Shown here: positions 44,581 through 53,222 of the stretch, piece by piece
Position numbering within the stretch: position 1 is the stretch's first letter
Layout: every line of letters begins with the position of its first letter
Source of the DNA: Flavobacteriaceae bacterium Ap0902
GTDB lineage: Bacteria > Bacteroidota > Bacteroidia > Flavobacteriales > Weeksellaceae
DNA length: 64,000 bases
Reading direction: 5' to 3'
Assembly: GCA_009835005.1 (NCBI GenBank)
Contig: WTFG01000009.1
Span: 1 to 64,000 of the forward strand
Program-made: the position numbers and the translations under genes
The notes under the pieces: generated by a model
What the model saw: only the letters and a program-made list of their open reading frames with translations
Told to the model about the DNA's origin: nothing
Databases searched by the model: none

Positions 44581-45819
44581 TTAATTTGCTTTGATTAATT
44601 CAATCTTGTCTCCCTCCTTTAATTTAGATGGAGCCTCTGTGATGATTACCTGCCCTGTTCTGATACCATCTCTAATTTCTATAATTCCGTTGGTTGGAGT
44701 GCCCACTTCTACATGAACTTTTCTGGCAGTTGCCGTATCATTTTGTACATTTTCTGCCACATAGACAAATGTGCCATCTCCATCCTCATGAATTACATTT
44801 TCTTGAACTATAATAGCATTGCTAGACGTATAATCATTTAATCTGAGTTCTGCATTCAAATTGGGTTTAACCATCCCGTCTCTATCCGGAACAGGTACTT
44901 CCACCCTGAATGTCCTGTTGGCAGGGTTTATAGAAGCACTAATTAAAGAGACTTGCGAATCGATGGTTTTCCCTAAAGCTGGCAGCGAAATAATAGCTTT
45001 GGTACCCTCTTTGATTTTTGGTAAATAATTTTCTGGCACATTGGCAACCGCCTTGATATTAGACGGATTCACTAATCTCAAAATCGGGGTCCCAGGCCCA
45101 ACCGCTTGCCCATTTTGGGTGATAACTTGTTCTACTCTACCACTAAAAGGTGCTTTTAACCTGGTTTTCGCTAATTGCGATTCAGAACCAGAGACACCTC
45201 GCTGTGCTGCAGAAACTTGTTGCCGCGCAGCAGAAACCTGTTTTTGAGCGGTTTCATAGTTGGTCTTGGCTTGCAAATATTGAATTTCTGAACCTATGTT
45301 TTTATTCCAAAGACTTTGTTGTTTTTCAAAAGTAATCTTAGCCAAATCTCTTTGAATTTCTGCTTGCTGCAATTGTGCTCTTGCTTGATCCACTTGAATT
45401 TTGGCCTGATTCACTTGATCTGCCAAACCCCCATCAGAAATTCTAGCAATCAATTGTCCTTTTTTTACATATTCTCCTTCTTTGACTAACAAAGAAAGTA
45501 CACCACCAAACTCTGGTGTTACTTGAACGTCCTGATCCGTTTCTATATTGGCTTGCAAATTCACATAATGATAATATAGAGAATCTTTGGCAACCTTATA
45601 CTTAACTAGCTTTGGTGCATCTGGGTTGATATCTGCAATTCTCTCTGAAAGTCTCACAGATAAACTTTGCAAACTATCTGCCTGTTCTTGCAAACGCGAT
45701 TGTTTTTGGCGCAATGCGTCCACATCATTGCTTTCTATGATTTCATCTATGGATTGATCTTTATTCTTTTGACATCCGATGGTTAAAAGGGCGATTGAAA
45801 ATATAAGTAGTTTCTTCAT
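44581..45819 (-). CDS. RND efflux periplasmic adaptor lipoprotein
   Basis: 412 residues with a lipoprotein signal (LLTIGC, Cys16). A coiled coil at about 35-65 is followed by the lipoyl half-motifs (LSLLVKEGEYVKKGQLIARIS and LKAPFSGRVEQ) flanking a long alpha-hairpin rich in Gln/Ala at about 130-210. Beta-barrel and membrane-proximal domains follow. It bridges the permease and the TolC-like channel. The gene lies 65 bases after the TolC gene. Confidence 0.92.
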   Translation of the reverse strand: MKKLLIFSIALLTIGCQKNKDQSIDEIIESNDVDALRQKQSRLQEQADSLQSLSVRLSERIADINPDAPKLVKYKVAKDSLYYHYVNLQANIETDQDVQVTPEFGGVLSLLVKEGEYVKKGQLIARISDGGLADQVNQAKIQVDQARAQLQQAEIQRDLAKITFEKQQSLWNKNIGSEIQYLQAKTNYETAQKQVSAARQQVSAAQRGVSGSESQLAKTRLKAPFSGRVEQVITQNGQAVGPGTPILRLVNPSNIKAVANVPENYLPKIKEGTKAIISLPALGKTIDSQVSLISASINPANRTFRVEVPVPDRDGMVKPNLNAELRLNDYTSSNAIIVQENVIHEDGDGTFVYVAENVQNDTATARKVHVEVGTPTNGIIEIRDGIRTGQVIITEAPSKLKEGDKIELIKAN

Positions 45820-45884
45820 TATTTAAAGTTTAAGTAAAATGACCGCCTCTAAAGCGCAGTAATTTTGAATCTAATATGTTTTAA

Positions 45885-47234
45885 TTAATATCTACCCAAG
45901 GCTTGATAAAATTCTGTTTTGGCTGTTATGAGTTCCAAAGCAGACGTGATATATTGATTTTCTGCCTCATACATTTGCACTTCTGTATTAGATAAATCTA
46001 TGTTAGAGGATAGACCCTCAAAATATTTGATTTGTTCTTTCTCATAGATTTTGCGCGTTAGAGCAACCCTCTCTTGATTGGTTTGATAATTCTCTACCGC
46101 ATTTTCATAATTCAGGTAAGCATTCTTGACCTCTTGTACCAAACGCTGTTCTGTCCTTTGACGTTCTATCTCTGCAATTTCTAAATCGTATTGTGCCTGT
46201 TGTGTAATGGCAGAACGTTGCAGGGAACTAAAAATCGGAATCTGTAAAGAAACGCCCCAGATTGTAGCAGGATAGTGATTGCTCATTTCCTCAAATAACG
46301 GGTCATAGTCTGTGGACCAATTCTCTGAATGTTGTAGAAATGTGGTTAGGGTAGGGAGCGCCATTGATTTTTGATATTTAACCTGGAGTTCATTGATTGT
46401 CACCTGATGTGCTGCAATTTTATAATCTATATGATTATCTATGACAGTAGACTCCTCTATTTGATCTGCAGGCAATAATAAATCTTCTTCTACAATTTCC
46501 TGCATCGTAGTGGTTAAAACCAAAGCGTCTTTTTGATCTAATCCCATGATAAATTTAAGGGAATTCAGTGCATTTTGTCTTTGTCTTTCTGCATAATTCT
46601 TAGCTGCTTCTAGACTTAAAAGATTATAACTCATCTGATCCACAGATTGTTCATCCCCTAAACCTACTTTATAAATCTCTGTAATTTCATAAAGATTTTT
46701 ACTAGCAGTTTCTAAGTTTTTATTCAAAATCACTAGGTTTTCATCTGCAACCACTACAGCAGCATAGGCATTAGTGACCGCTTCTTTTAATACAGCTTTT
46801 GCTTTTTCTTTGGACATAAGAGAAATTTGCTTAAAAGCTTTGGCAGACTGTAGACCTACAAGATAGGATCCACTAAAAACCAATTGGGAAACTTGTGCTT
46901 TTGCAGATAGTGTTTGCCTTTGTCCTATCTCTATAGCCGTTAAAGGAGCATCTGCTGGGATATTAGGATTAAATGCGGATTGATCCAAGAACATCGTTCC
47001 TTTTTGAATATTATACATATAATCAACAGTTCCATCAATTTGTGGCAATCCAGCCGCCGTGGTTTCCCAAATTTTCTTTTGTGCTTTTTCTATTTCATTT
47101 TCTGCAACCAGAATATCATAATTATGTACCAGAGTATATTCTATCGCTTCTTCTAAGGTATAATGCGATGGTCTTTCCTGTGCTATGGACCATACAACTA
47201 TACTTAATAACATGAGGGTGATTTGTCTTTTCAT
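45885..47234 (-). CDS. TolC-family outer-membrane efflux protein
   Basis: 449 residues with a signal peptide ending at about SIAQ (residue 19). Two repeated helical regions with conserved HYTLEEAIEYTLVHNYDI and LINE-like VEENAYLNYENAVENY-type helices show the OEP fold. The C-terminus carries SSNIDLSNTEVQMYEAENQY. It forms the outer-membrane exit duct for the RND pump. Its start overlaps the TetR gene stop by 4 bases. Confidence 0.9.
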   Translation of the reverse strand: MKRQITLMLLSIVVWSIAQERPSHYTLEEAIEYTLVHNYDILVAENEIEKAQKKIWETTAAGLPQIDGTVDYMYNIQKGTMFLDQSAFNPNIPADAPLTAIEIGQRQTLSAKAQVSQLVFSGSYLVGLQSAKAFKQISLMSKEKAKAVLKEAVTNAYAAVVVADENLVILNKNLETASKNLYEITEIYKVGLGDEQSVDQMSYNLLSLEAAKNYAERQRQNALNSLKFIMGLDQKDALVLTTTMQEIVEEDLLLPADQIEESTVIDNHIDYKIAAHQVTINELQVKYQKSMALPTLTTFLQHSENWSTDYDPLFEEMSNHYPATIWGVSLQIPIFSSLQRSAITQQAQYDLEIAEIERQRTEQRLVQEVKNAYLNYENAVENYQTNQERVALTRKIYEKEQIKYFEGLSSNIDLSNTEVQMYEAENQYITSALELITAKTEFYQALGRY

Positions 47235-47836
47235 GAAGTTTGTCTTAATTTTTCATATTGCGTTAATCCTTCTGGACTCAGAATACCACGCATAAATATA
47301 TCTGAATGTAAATCCATCAAAGCTAATTGCTGTTCTATATTTTGATTGAAATCTGGATTAGATTTTAATGTATTTTGTATTTCTATCAATAATAATGCAG
47401 AAAACACTGGCTCTATATCTTCTCTATATAATCCTTCTTTTTGTCCTTTTATAAAATTATGTGTGAGCCTATCTCTGATTTCATGAATCTGTGTCACAAA
47501 AATCTTCCTATACAATTTGCCATAATAGCGTTGTAATTGGTACAGAGAATTTTGTCTTTGTATCGCATAAAACTTTCTATCTACATAATTTTTTAGAATT
47601 AACAACTCTTCTATAGCATTCAATTCCCTTTGCTGAATGTTAGAAAAATAGTCTTGAATATCCTTAAAATTATGATGGAGGACTTCTGATATTAATTTTT
47701 CTTTGCTACCAAAATGTTCATATAAAGTCTTTTTAGATATGGCCAACGAATTCGCAATATCATCCATCGTGAGGTTTTTAAACCCAACTTGATAAAACAT
47801 TTCGCTGATGGCTTGTATCATTTGTTCTCTAACCAT
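47231..47836 (-). CDS. TetR/AcrR-family transcriptional regulator
   Basis: 201 residues. The N-terminal helix-turn-helix is LTMDDIANSLAISKKTLYEHFGSKEKL, within the first 50 residues. The all-helical C-terminal ligand domain has no motif that tells the ligand. As first gene of the efflux operon it most likely represses its own promoter and the pump, being released by a pump substrate (inference from operon order). A candidate operator lies just upstream at 47866-47893. Confidence 0.9.
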   Translation of the reverse strand: MVREQMIQAISEMFYQVGFKNLTMDDIANSLAISKKTLYEHFGSKEKLISEVLHHNFKDIQDYFSNIQQRELNAIEELLILKNYVDRKFYAIQRQNSLYQLQRYYGKLYRKIFVTQIHEIRDRLTHNFIKGQKEGLYREDIEPVFSALLLIEIQNTLKSNPDFNQNIEQQLALMDLHSDIFMRGILSPEGLTQYEKLRQTS

Positions 47837-47853
47837 GATTGTATAAAGAGCGG

Positions 47854-47861
47854 CAAATTTA
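47854..47861 (-). promoter_or_regulatory. -7 promoter element (TAAATTTG, minus strand) of the tetR-efflux operon
   Basis: The plus strand reads CAAATTTA, an exact TAnnTTTG match on the minus strand, 17 bases before the tetR ATG. The candidate operator at 47866-47893 overlaps the region where the -33 element would lie. Confidence 0.55.
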
Positions 47862-47865
47862 ATAA

Positions 47866-47893
47866 GAAAACTTTTAAAACGAAATAAGTTTCC
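47866..47893. promoter_or_regulatory. Imperfect inverted repeat, candidate TetR operator
   Basis: GAAAACTT (47866-47873) and AAGTTTCC (47886-47893) pair at 7 of 8 positions around a 12-base AT-rich centre. The site is immediately upstream of the -7 box, where a TetR dimer would block polymerase. The match is modest and the region is AT-rich, so chance is possible. Confidence 0.35.
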
Positions 47894-47904
47894 TATTTTT
47901 AACT

Positions 47905-47939
47905 AAATAAAAAACCACTCCTGAATCAGAAGCGGTTGG
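47905..47939 (-). terminator. Rho-independent terminator of porU-porV (minus strand)
   Basis: Arms 47913-47923 and 47927-47937 form an 11-bp stem with two G-U wobbles and a 3-base loop. On the minus strand it runs into T residues. It lies 23 bases after the porV stop and separates it from the efflux operon. Confidence 0.8.
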
Positions 47940-47961
47940 CTATTAAATAAATTGAATTCTC

Positions 47962-49155
47962 TTAATAATTGCTATTGTAAGTTTCTCCACCAAAGTCCCA
48001 TGTCAATGCAAATCTCAGGGTATTTTCCAGTGCATTGTTATATTGGTTGGTTGGGAATAAATAAGATACATCTAGACCAAATGCATTAAATTTGAGCCCC
48101 GCACCTAAAGTAGCGTATTGTCTGCCCCCTTTCTCTAAACTCTCATGGAAGTAACCAGTACGGAAGGCAAAGGCATTGTTATATACATATTCTCCAGATA
48201 CAGCCCATGTAAATTCTTTTAATTCTTCTGAAAACCCATCTGGTGCATCACTAAATGAGTTGAAGATTCCAGATACCACACCATCATCTGGGGTCTGGTA
48301 GGCAATGATATTACCATCTGCATCTTCAACGGGAACACTTGGTGTTGGAACCAATAGTTTATTCACCTCTAAACCTGCAGTTACCCTATTATAATCATCT
48401 AAGATAAAATCAAAAGCACCCCCAACACGCAAGTTTGTTGGTAAGAAATTTTCTGCATCTTCTGAATCAGAATAGCTTAATTTAGGACCTATATTACTTA
48501 CATTGAACCCTGCACGTACTCTACCATCAAAGCTATTCATATTCAATCTCTCTGATTCGTAGTAACCTGCTACATCCACTGCAAAACTACTAGCAGCATC
48601 TGTTAAGGCATCTCCATCATTATTGAACAAATCAGATCTAATGTACCTGGCGGCTACAGCCATACCATAGCTATCACTTAGTTTTAGTCCATAAGAAACA
48701 TCTACTGCAAATTCATTTGGCTTGGCAATACCCGTTTCTTGAATTTGCCCAGCCTGGATTTGAGACAAATTCACTTCTCCCATATTGAAGTAATAGATAC
48801 TCGCTGCAACGGTACTACGTTCCTCATCTCCTAGATAGGTATAAAATGCCGCATTCATAAGGAATACATCATCTGTAATATTGCTCAAATAGGGCGTATA
48901 AGAAACTCCCACACCAGAATAACTTCTAGAGAAAACAAACTTAGCTGGGTTCCAATACTGGGAAAATGCATCTGGTGAGGTTGCTACTCCCATATCTCCT
49001 AATCCACCTGCACGGGCATCTGGTGAAATTCTTAAAAATGGTGCTCCTGTGATAACGGGTCTATCAGATGGAGTCGTATTGTTGACAGGCTCTTCTTGAG
49101 CCGTTGTCCATACGCAGGCTCCAGCCAAAAATAACGTAATTGCAAGTTTTTTCAT
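47962..49155 (-). CDS. porV: T9SS outer-membrane protein PorV (LptO)
   Basis: A 397-residue FadL-like outer-membrane barrel with a signal peptide (cleavage near VWTTAQ). The N-terminal FLRISPDARAGGLGDMGVATSPDAFSQYWNP is the PorV signature. PorV shuttles cargo carrying the C-terminal domain from the SprA translocon to the PorU protease. The gene follows porU after 46 bases, probably in one transcript ended by the hairpin at 47905-47939. Confidence 0.95.
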   Translation of the reverse strand: MKKLAITLFLAGACVWTTAQEEPVNNTTPSDRPVITGAPFLRISPDARAGGLGDMGVATSPDAFSQYWNPAKFVFSRSYSGVGVSYTPYLSNITDDVFLMNAAFYTYLGDEERSTVAASIYYFNMGEVNLSQIQAGQIQETGIAKPNEFAVDVSYGLKLSDSYGMAVAARYIRSDLFNNDGDALTDAASSFAVDVAGYYESERLNMNSFDGRVRAGFNVSNIGPKLSYSDSEDAENFLPTNLRVGGAFDFILDDYNRVTAGLEVNKLLVPTPSVPVEDADGNIIAYQTPDDGVVSGIFNSFSDAPDGFSEELKEFTWAVSGEYVYNNAFAFRTGYFHESLEKGGRQYATLGAGLKFNAFGLDVSYLFPTNQYNNALENTLRFALTWDFGGETYNSNY

Positions 49156-49201
49156 ATGATTAATTGATTATTTTTTAATTCTTAATATTCAAAAATATAA
49201 T

Positions 49202-52200
49202 TTATTTTAATATAACTAACTTTTCTGTGGCAGAAACTTGCCCTTTGCAAGATTCTCCATTGGCACCCCTTACTGTGGTTCTATAAATATAGACACCTTT
49301 TCCGATTTTATTGCCATAATCATCCAATCCATCCCAAGGAATGGCAAATTTATCTGTTCTATATCCTTCTCTAAAAGGTGCAGAAGTAACCGTTTGTCTT
49401 ATGGTTTTTACCAATTTTCCAGCCACGGAAAATACTTGTACCTGCACTTCTAGTATATCTGGGCAATTATGTTCAAAATGAAAATATGTCTGGGTGGTAA
49501 AGGGATTAGGCCAGTTAAGCAATCGGTTGATATGTAATTGCTGCTCTCCGTCCTCCATCACCATAAAGTCTAACGATTCTGTGGTAGAATTATTATTGAT
49601 ATCCCAAACTCTAAAAGTAATGCTATGTTCTCCTAAATCTAAATCATTTAATTTATACAAGACTCGTCCTTTCTGGAAATCCTTCACATTGGGGTTTAAA
49701 CAAGGGGAGGCATCACCTCCTTCAAAGAAATCGTTTAATACCGTGGTAGAATTAATATTGGCATCTAACAGTTGGGTAATATCATGGCCAATTCCAGAAC
49801 CTGTAGCATTAATCCCAGTGCTATCTGTCACACAAGCTAACAAGTAGGGACTTCTATCCGTAATTCCACCGTTAGCAAAGTTTAAATTATTCATATATAA
49901 TCCAACTACTGGACCTTCATCGTCATCCAGCACTTCACTATTCTCATTAAGTCCCCCTATTTTAATATCATTTTTAAAAGTTACGCCGTCTTCTCTGCCA
50001 TTTTCTACATATAATAATAATTTACCAGAGTCTCCCACGTCATAATTAATATCCTTGGGCACATAAAATTCAAAGGTAAATTCTCCATTTTCTATGGTAG
50101 AACTTCCTTTATATACCGCATTGGTTTGTTCTTCATAAGTCAAAACATCTATATTGCCATCGTTGTTCAAAGTAGTTTTTTCCTCCACTTTATCAAACAA
50201 AGTTCCCGCAACTTTCCCATTAAAAGAGGTATCAACCATGTTATCATTATCTCTGAGTACACTTCCCTCTATGGTCACAAAATCCAATGCACTGATGGTA
50301 CCATCAAATAGATTGGCATCTTGCCCATTAATTTTATCTATGTTGACTTTTCTATTAGGGCGAGGCAAAGATATCAATGGATCGCCTAACAAATTAATCT
50401 TCAGGGCCTGTGATCCGCCATTAGCCACCTTAGATTGGCGCATTGCTTCACCAATAGAAATATACTTATCACCTTGCTGTTGAAACAGATTTTCTACTAC
50501 TACATGATTCATGCTTAATCCATAGAAAACACTTAGTTTTCTACTGGTTGTTAGCATGGCTACTGCTCCCCCCTCTGGATTTTTGAGCATTAATTCCCCC
50601 GCAGACGTAAGCTGCGGAACATCCCATACAGTAAATTCACAAGTAATGGTCAACATTATGGGCAATCGTGCATATTCTCTATTATAATTAGTTAATTCTT
50701 GTACATGGTTTTGAGTAAATATGCGTTCTTGTGCCAAACCATTGACTCCTCCATGACCAAAATAATTAAACAAAACAGTTCCAGATTCAACTGAATTCAC
50801 CAAGGTTCTTTCCAATACAGGGAACCTGTTTCCGCCAGAGGTTCCAACCTGTTCAAAAGCATCTGCATATAATTTTTCTATCGTATAAAAAGGTCTTTCA
50901 CGCGCCAACCATTGTGCGGTATTGGCCTCCACCGTATGATGAAAAGCATTACCAGGTCCTGGGTTATCATCATCTACCAATAACGTAATTTTTGTACGCC
51001 AATCCCCAAATGGTGATCCATAAGATGAATTACTATTGATATAACTTAAAGTTTTACCAATCAATAGTTCTGCCTCATTGACACTCCTCGCAGGCAAACG
51101 CCCCACAGCAATATCTAATTGAGATAAATTTAGACCACTATCTGTCTCCCCTACTATGCCAAAAAAGTCATCTGTAACAAAGGTAGAGGATAAACCTACA
51201 CTTGCCTTACTCTGATAAGATGGTACATAATTCTCATTATTTGGGATTCTATCTTTGAAATCATAACTCGTATCGCCTAATAGCAAGGCATGACCAAAAT
51301 TAGGATTATCTTCATACAAAAATTTAAAAAAATCCCTGATAGCAGCAATATCTTGAGAACCAGAACTAAATTCATTATAAATCTGTTCTGTTGTCACTAC
51401 GGCTGCTTTTATATTAGATCTTCTTTCATGAGCATTCGCCAAACGTTGTGCTTGTGATATAAAATCTGGATGTGTGACAATTACATAATCTATGCCCGAA
51501 AGTGATGCTAAGGATTGGTTAGGTACAGACCCTACAAAATCTGGAATCATAGCTTGATTTGCATTAAATGCAATAAATTCATTGGGGTAATACGGCCTAC
51601 CATCTTCCAAAGTAGCATTTGATTTGGCACGGAAAGCATAGCGATTACCACTTTGCGCAATCATTTGTTCTGCATTGATCCTATCAGAAACATCCCAAAC
51701 AAATTCTGGATTCCCGTTTAGAATAAAACCATAATTACTATCTCTATTGATTCCTTGAAGCCATCTAAAACCAAGTTGGCTATCATTAAATGTTAAATCC
51801 TGAGTGAAGTTAAGTCTCAAATAATCTAAATATACTCCTGCGGCAGGATTGTTAACATTATTTACATTGACTTGAATGGTCAAGGGATAACTGGTATTGG
51901 ATATATTCTGAGTACCTGCGTTTAATTTTAATTCACCGCCTGCAAAGGCACCTTGAGCGGCTTGCTCTCCATTCACTACCATGTCAAATGAAACACCCGC
52001 AGCATTGGTGCCAGCCATTTGATAAGACAACGTGGGGTTTGAAACGGAACCTATTCCTGCAAATTGAACCTGAAAAGACGGTTCCTCATAAAAAGCTTCC
52101 CCTACCCAAAGCCTACCGATATTATATAAATTCAAGGAATCATTTTCATAAAATAAGACTTGATCAAAATCATTAAATACCTGTACTGGGTTAGCAGGAA

Positions 52201-53077
52201 TCGCCACTTGTTCTTGTATTCTTTTACCCGTAGAACCCTCAAAGTTGATAAAATAATAGGCTTTTTCTTCATATAAATTTTTGGAATGATCTCCCACCTT
52301 ATCACCAGGTAACAATGGCTGCCTTACAATACCATGTGGTCCTTGTGCGTAAAAAAGAAAATAATCCCCCTCATCAAAACTACCATCCTCTACTCCTACC
52401 GCCTGGATAGCAACCTCTTGTAATTCATTGTACCTAAAAGCACCTGGTCTTTCTGGTAACATCATTCCTCCATTTCCATATATTTTAAATAAAGCAGGAT
52501 CAAATGTTGTGGGTAAATTATTAGTTCTCAAAAATTGTCTATCTATTTTAAAAACACCAGTAGTATCTACACTAATTTTATAAAATTGCCCATTCGCCCT
52601 GTCTAAAACTGGAGTTATGACCTGCCTTGTATTAGAAGTCCTTTGATTAGAGCGATTAGAAGCTGTAATCTCGAAAGACAATATTTGTTTTATAGTGCTT
52701 TTCTCTCTATAAAAGCCCGTCACATCAATGACTTGATAGTACGTATTTCTACTTTTATAAACCCCAACATCAAAAGTCGGTTCATTGGGAATATCCTCTG
52801 GTTTAACGTCACCTAATTGACTTACTGCAACGTTTTTTTCTGTTAAAATATTTAAATCTAGTTTTGCATTAGCTGAAACCACTTCATTTTTATAAAAATG
52901 TGGTAAATTAGCGCCATCATGATAAGAGGTTTCATTAGAAATGTTAGGCACAAAATAATTAACACCCCCTACTGATTGGGCGCTCAGTTGGCTGTCCCAC
53001 TGGATTTGAAATACCTGAGCATGCATGACACTCAAAAGTAAAATTTGAGAAACTATTAATAGAAAACCTTTCATCAT
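49202..53077 (-). CDS. porU: T9SS C-terminal signal peptidase PorU
   Basis: 1291 residues with a signal peptide (LLLSVMHAQ). The centre is a gingipain-like C25 cysteine peptidase domain with the catalytic pair His775 (NYFGHGG) and Cys813 (TITCEFTVWD). DDFFGIVGE and ALLLGDTSYDFKDR are further family blocks. PorU cleaves the sorting domain of T9SS cargo at the cell surface. It carries its own CTD-like end (LNWPNPFTTQT ... GKGVYIYRTTV). It is divergent from gldJ. Confidence 0.95.
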   Translation of the reverse strand: MMKGFLLIVSQILLLSVMHAQVFQIQWDSQLSAQSVGGVNYFVPNISNETSYHDGANLPHFYKNEVVSANAKLDLNILTEKNVAVSQLGDVKPEDIPNEPTFDVGVYKSRNTYYQVIDVTGFYREKSTIKQILSFEITASNRSNQRTSNTRQVITPVLDRANGQFYKISVDTTGVFKIDRQFLRTNNLPTTFDPALFKIYGNGGMMLPERPGAFRYNELQEVAIQAVGVEDGSFDEGDYFLFYAQGPHGIVRQPLLPGDKVGDHSKNLYEEKAYYFINFEGSTGKRIQEQVAIPANPVQVFNDFDQVLFYENDSLNLYNIGRLWVGEAFYEEPSFQVQFAGIGSVSNPTLSYQMAGTNAAGVSFDMVVNGEQAAQGAFAGGELKLNAGTQNISNTSYPLTIQVNVNNVNNPAAGVYLDYLRLNFTQDLTFNDSQLGFRWLQGINRDSNYGFILNGNPEFVWDVSDRINAEQMIAQSGNRYAFRAKSNATLEDGRPYYPNEFIAFNANQAMIPDFVGSVPNQSLASLSGIDYVIVTHPDFISQAQRLANAHERRSNIKAAVVTTEQIYNEFSSGSQDIAAIRDFFKFLYEDNPNFGHALLLGDTSYDFKDRIPNNENYVPSYQSKASVGLSSTFVTDDFFGIVGETDSGLNLSQLDIAVGRLPARSVNEAELLIGKTLSYINSNSSYGSPFGDWRTKITLLVDDDNPGPGNAFHHTVEANTAQWLARERPFYTIEKLYADAFEQVGTSGGNRFPVLERTLVNSVESGTVLFNYFGHGGVNGLAQERIFTQNHVQELTNYNREYARLPIMLTITCEFTVWDVPQLTSAGELMLKNPEGGAVAMLTTSRKLSVFYGLSMNHVVVENLFQQQGDKYISIGEAMRQSKVANGGSQALKINLLGDPLISLPRPNRKVNIDKINGQDANLFDGTISALDFVTIEGSVLRDNDNMVDTSFNGKVAGTLFDKVEEKTTLNNDGNIDVLTYEEQTNAVYKGSSTIENGEFTFEFYVPKDINYDVGDSGKLLLYVENGREDGVTFKNDIKIGGLNENSEVLDDDEGPVVGLYMNNLNFANGGITDRSPYLLACVTDSTGINATGSGIGHDITQLLDANINSTTVLNDFFEGGDASPCLNPNVKDFQKGRVLYKLNDLDLGEHSITFRVWDINNNSTTESLDFMVMEDGEQQLHINRLLNWPNPFTTQTYFHFEHNCPDILEVQVQVFSVAGKLVKTIRQTVTSAPFREGYRTDKFAIPWDGLDDYGNKIGKGVYIYRTTVRGANGESCKGQVSATEKLVILK

Positions 53078-53146
53078 TTAAAAAAACGTTAAAAAACAAT
53101 TTTTATTTCATTACAATATTAAACTTAATTATACGTTGTTAAGACA

Positions 53147-53155
53147 CAAAGTAAA
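53147..53155 (-). promoter_or_regulatory. porU: Probable -7 element (TTTACTTTG, minus strand) of porU
   Basis: The plus strand reads CAAAGTAAA. The minus-strand TTTACTTTG is close to TAnnTTTG, with one base fewer between TA and TTTG. It is mirrored exactly by the plus-strand copy before gldJ, forming a divergent pair. Confidence 0.4.
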
Positions 53156-53178
53156 ATTGCAAATCTAAATGTAAATAA

Positions 53179-53187
53179 TTTACTTTG
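53179..53187 (+). promoter_or_regulatory. gldJ: Probable -7 element (TTTACTTTG) of gldJ
   Basis: This is the same nine bases as the minus-strand copy at 53147-53155, in mirror orientation with 23 bases between them. It lies 35 bases before the likely gldJ ATG. Confidence 0.4.
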
Positions 53188-53222
53188 CACAATATACATT
53201 ACGAATGGAAATATATAATCAA

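Noticed and set aside
50154-50483. Open frame of 109 codons on the plus strand within porU
   Set aside because: It is fully antisense to porU, and the translation shows no domain and no start signals.
53205-53222. The earlier ATG at 53205 as gldJ start
   Set aside because: It would place six polar residues before a complete lipoprotein signal. The ATG at 53223 is the better start, though the other cannot be excluded.
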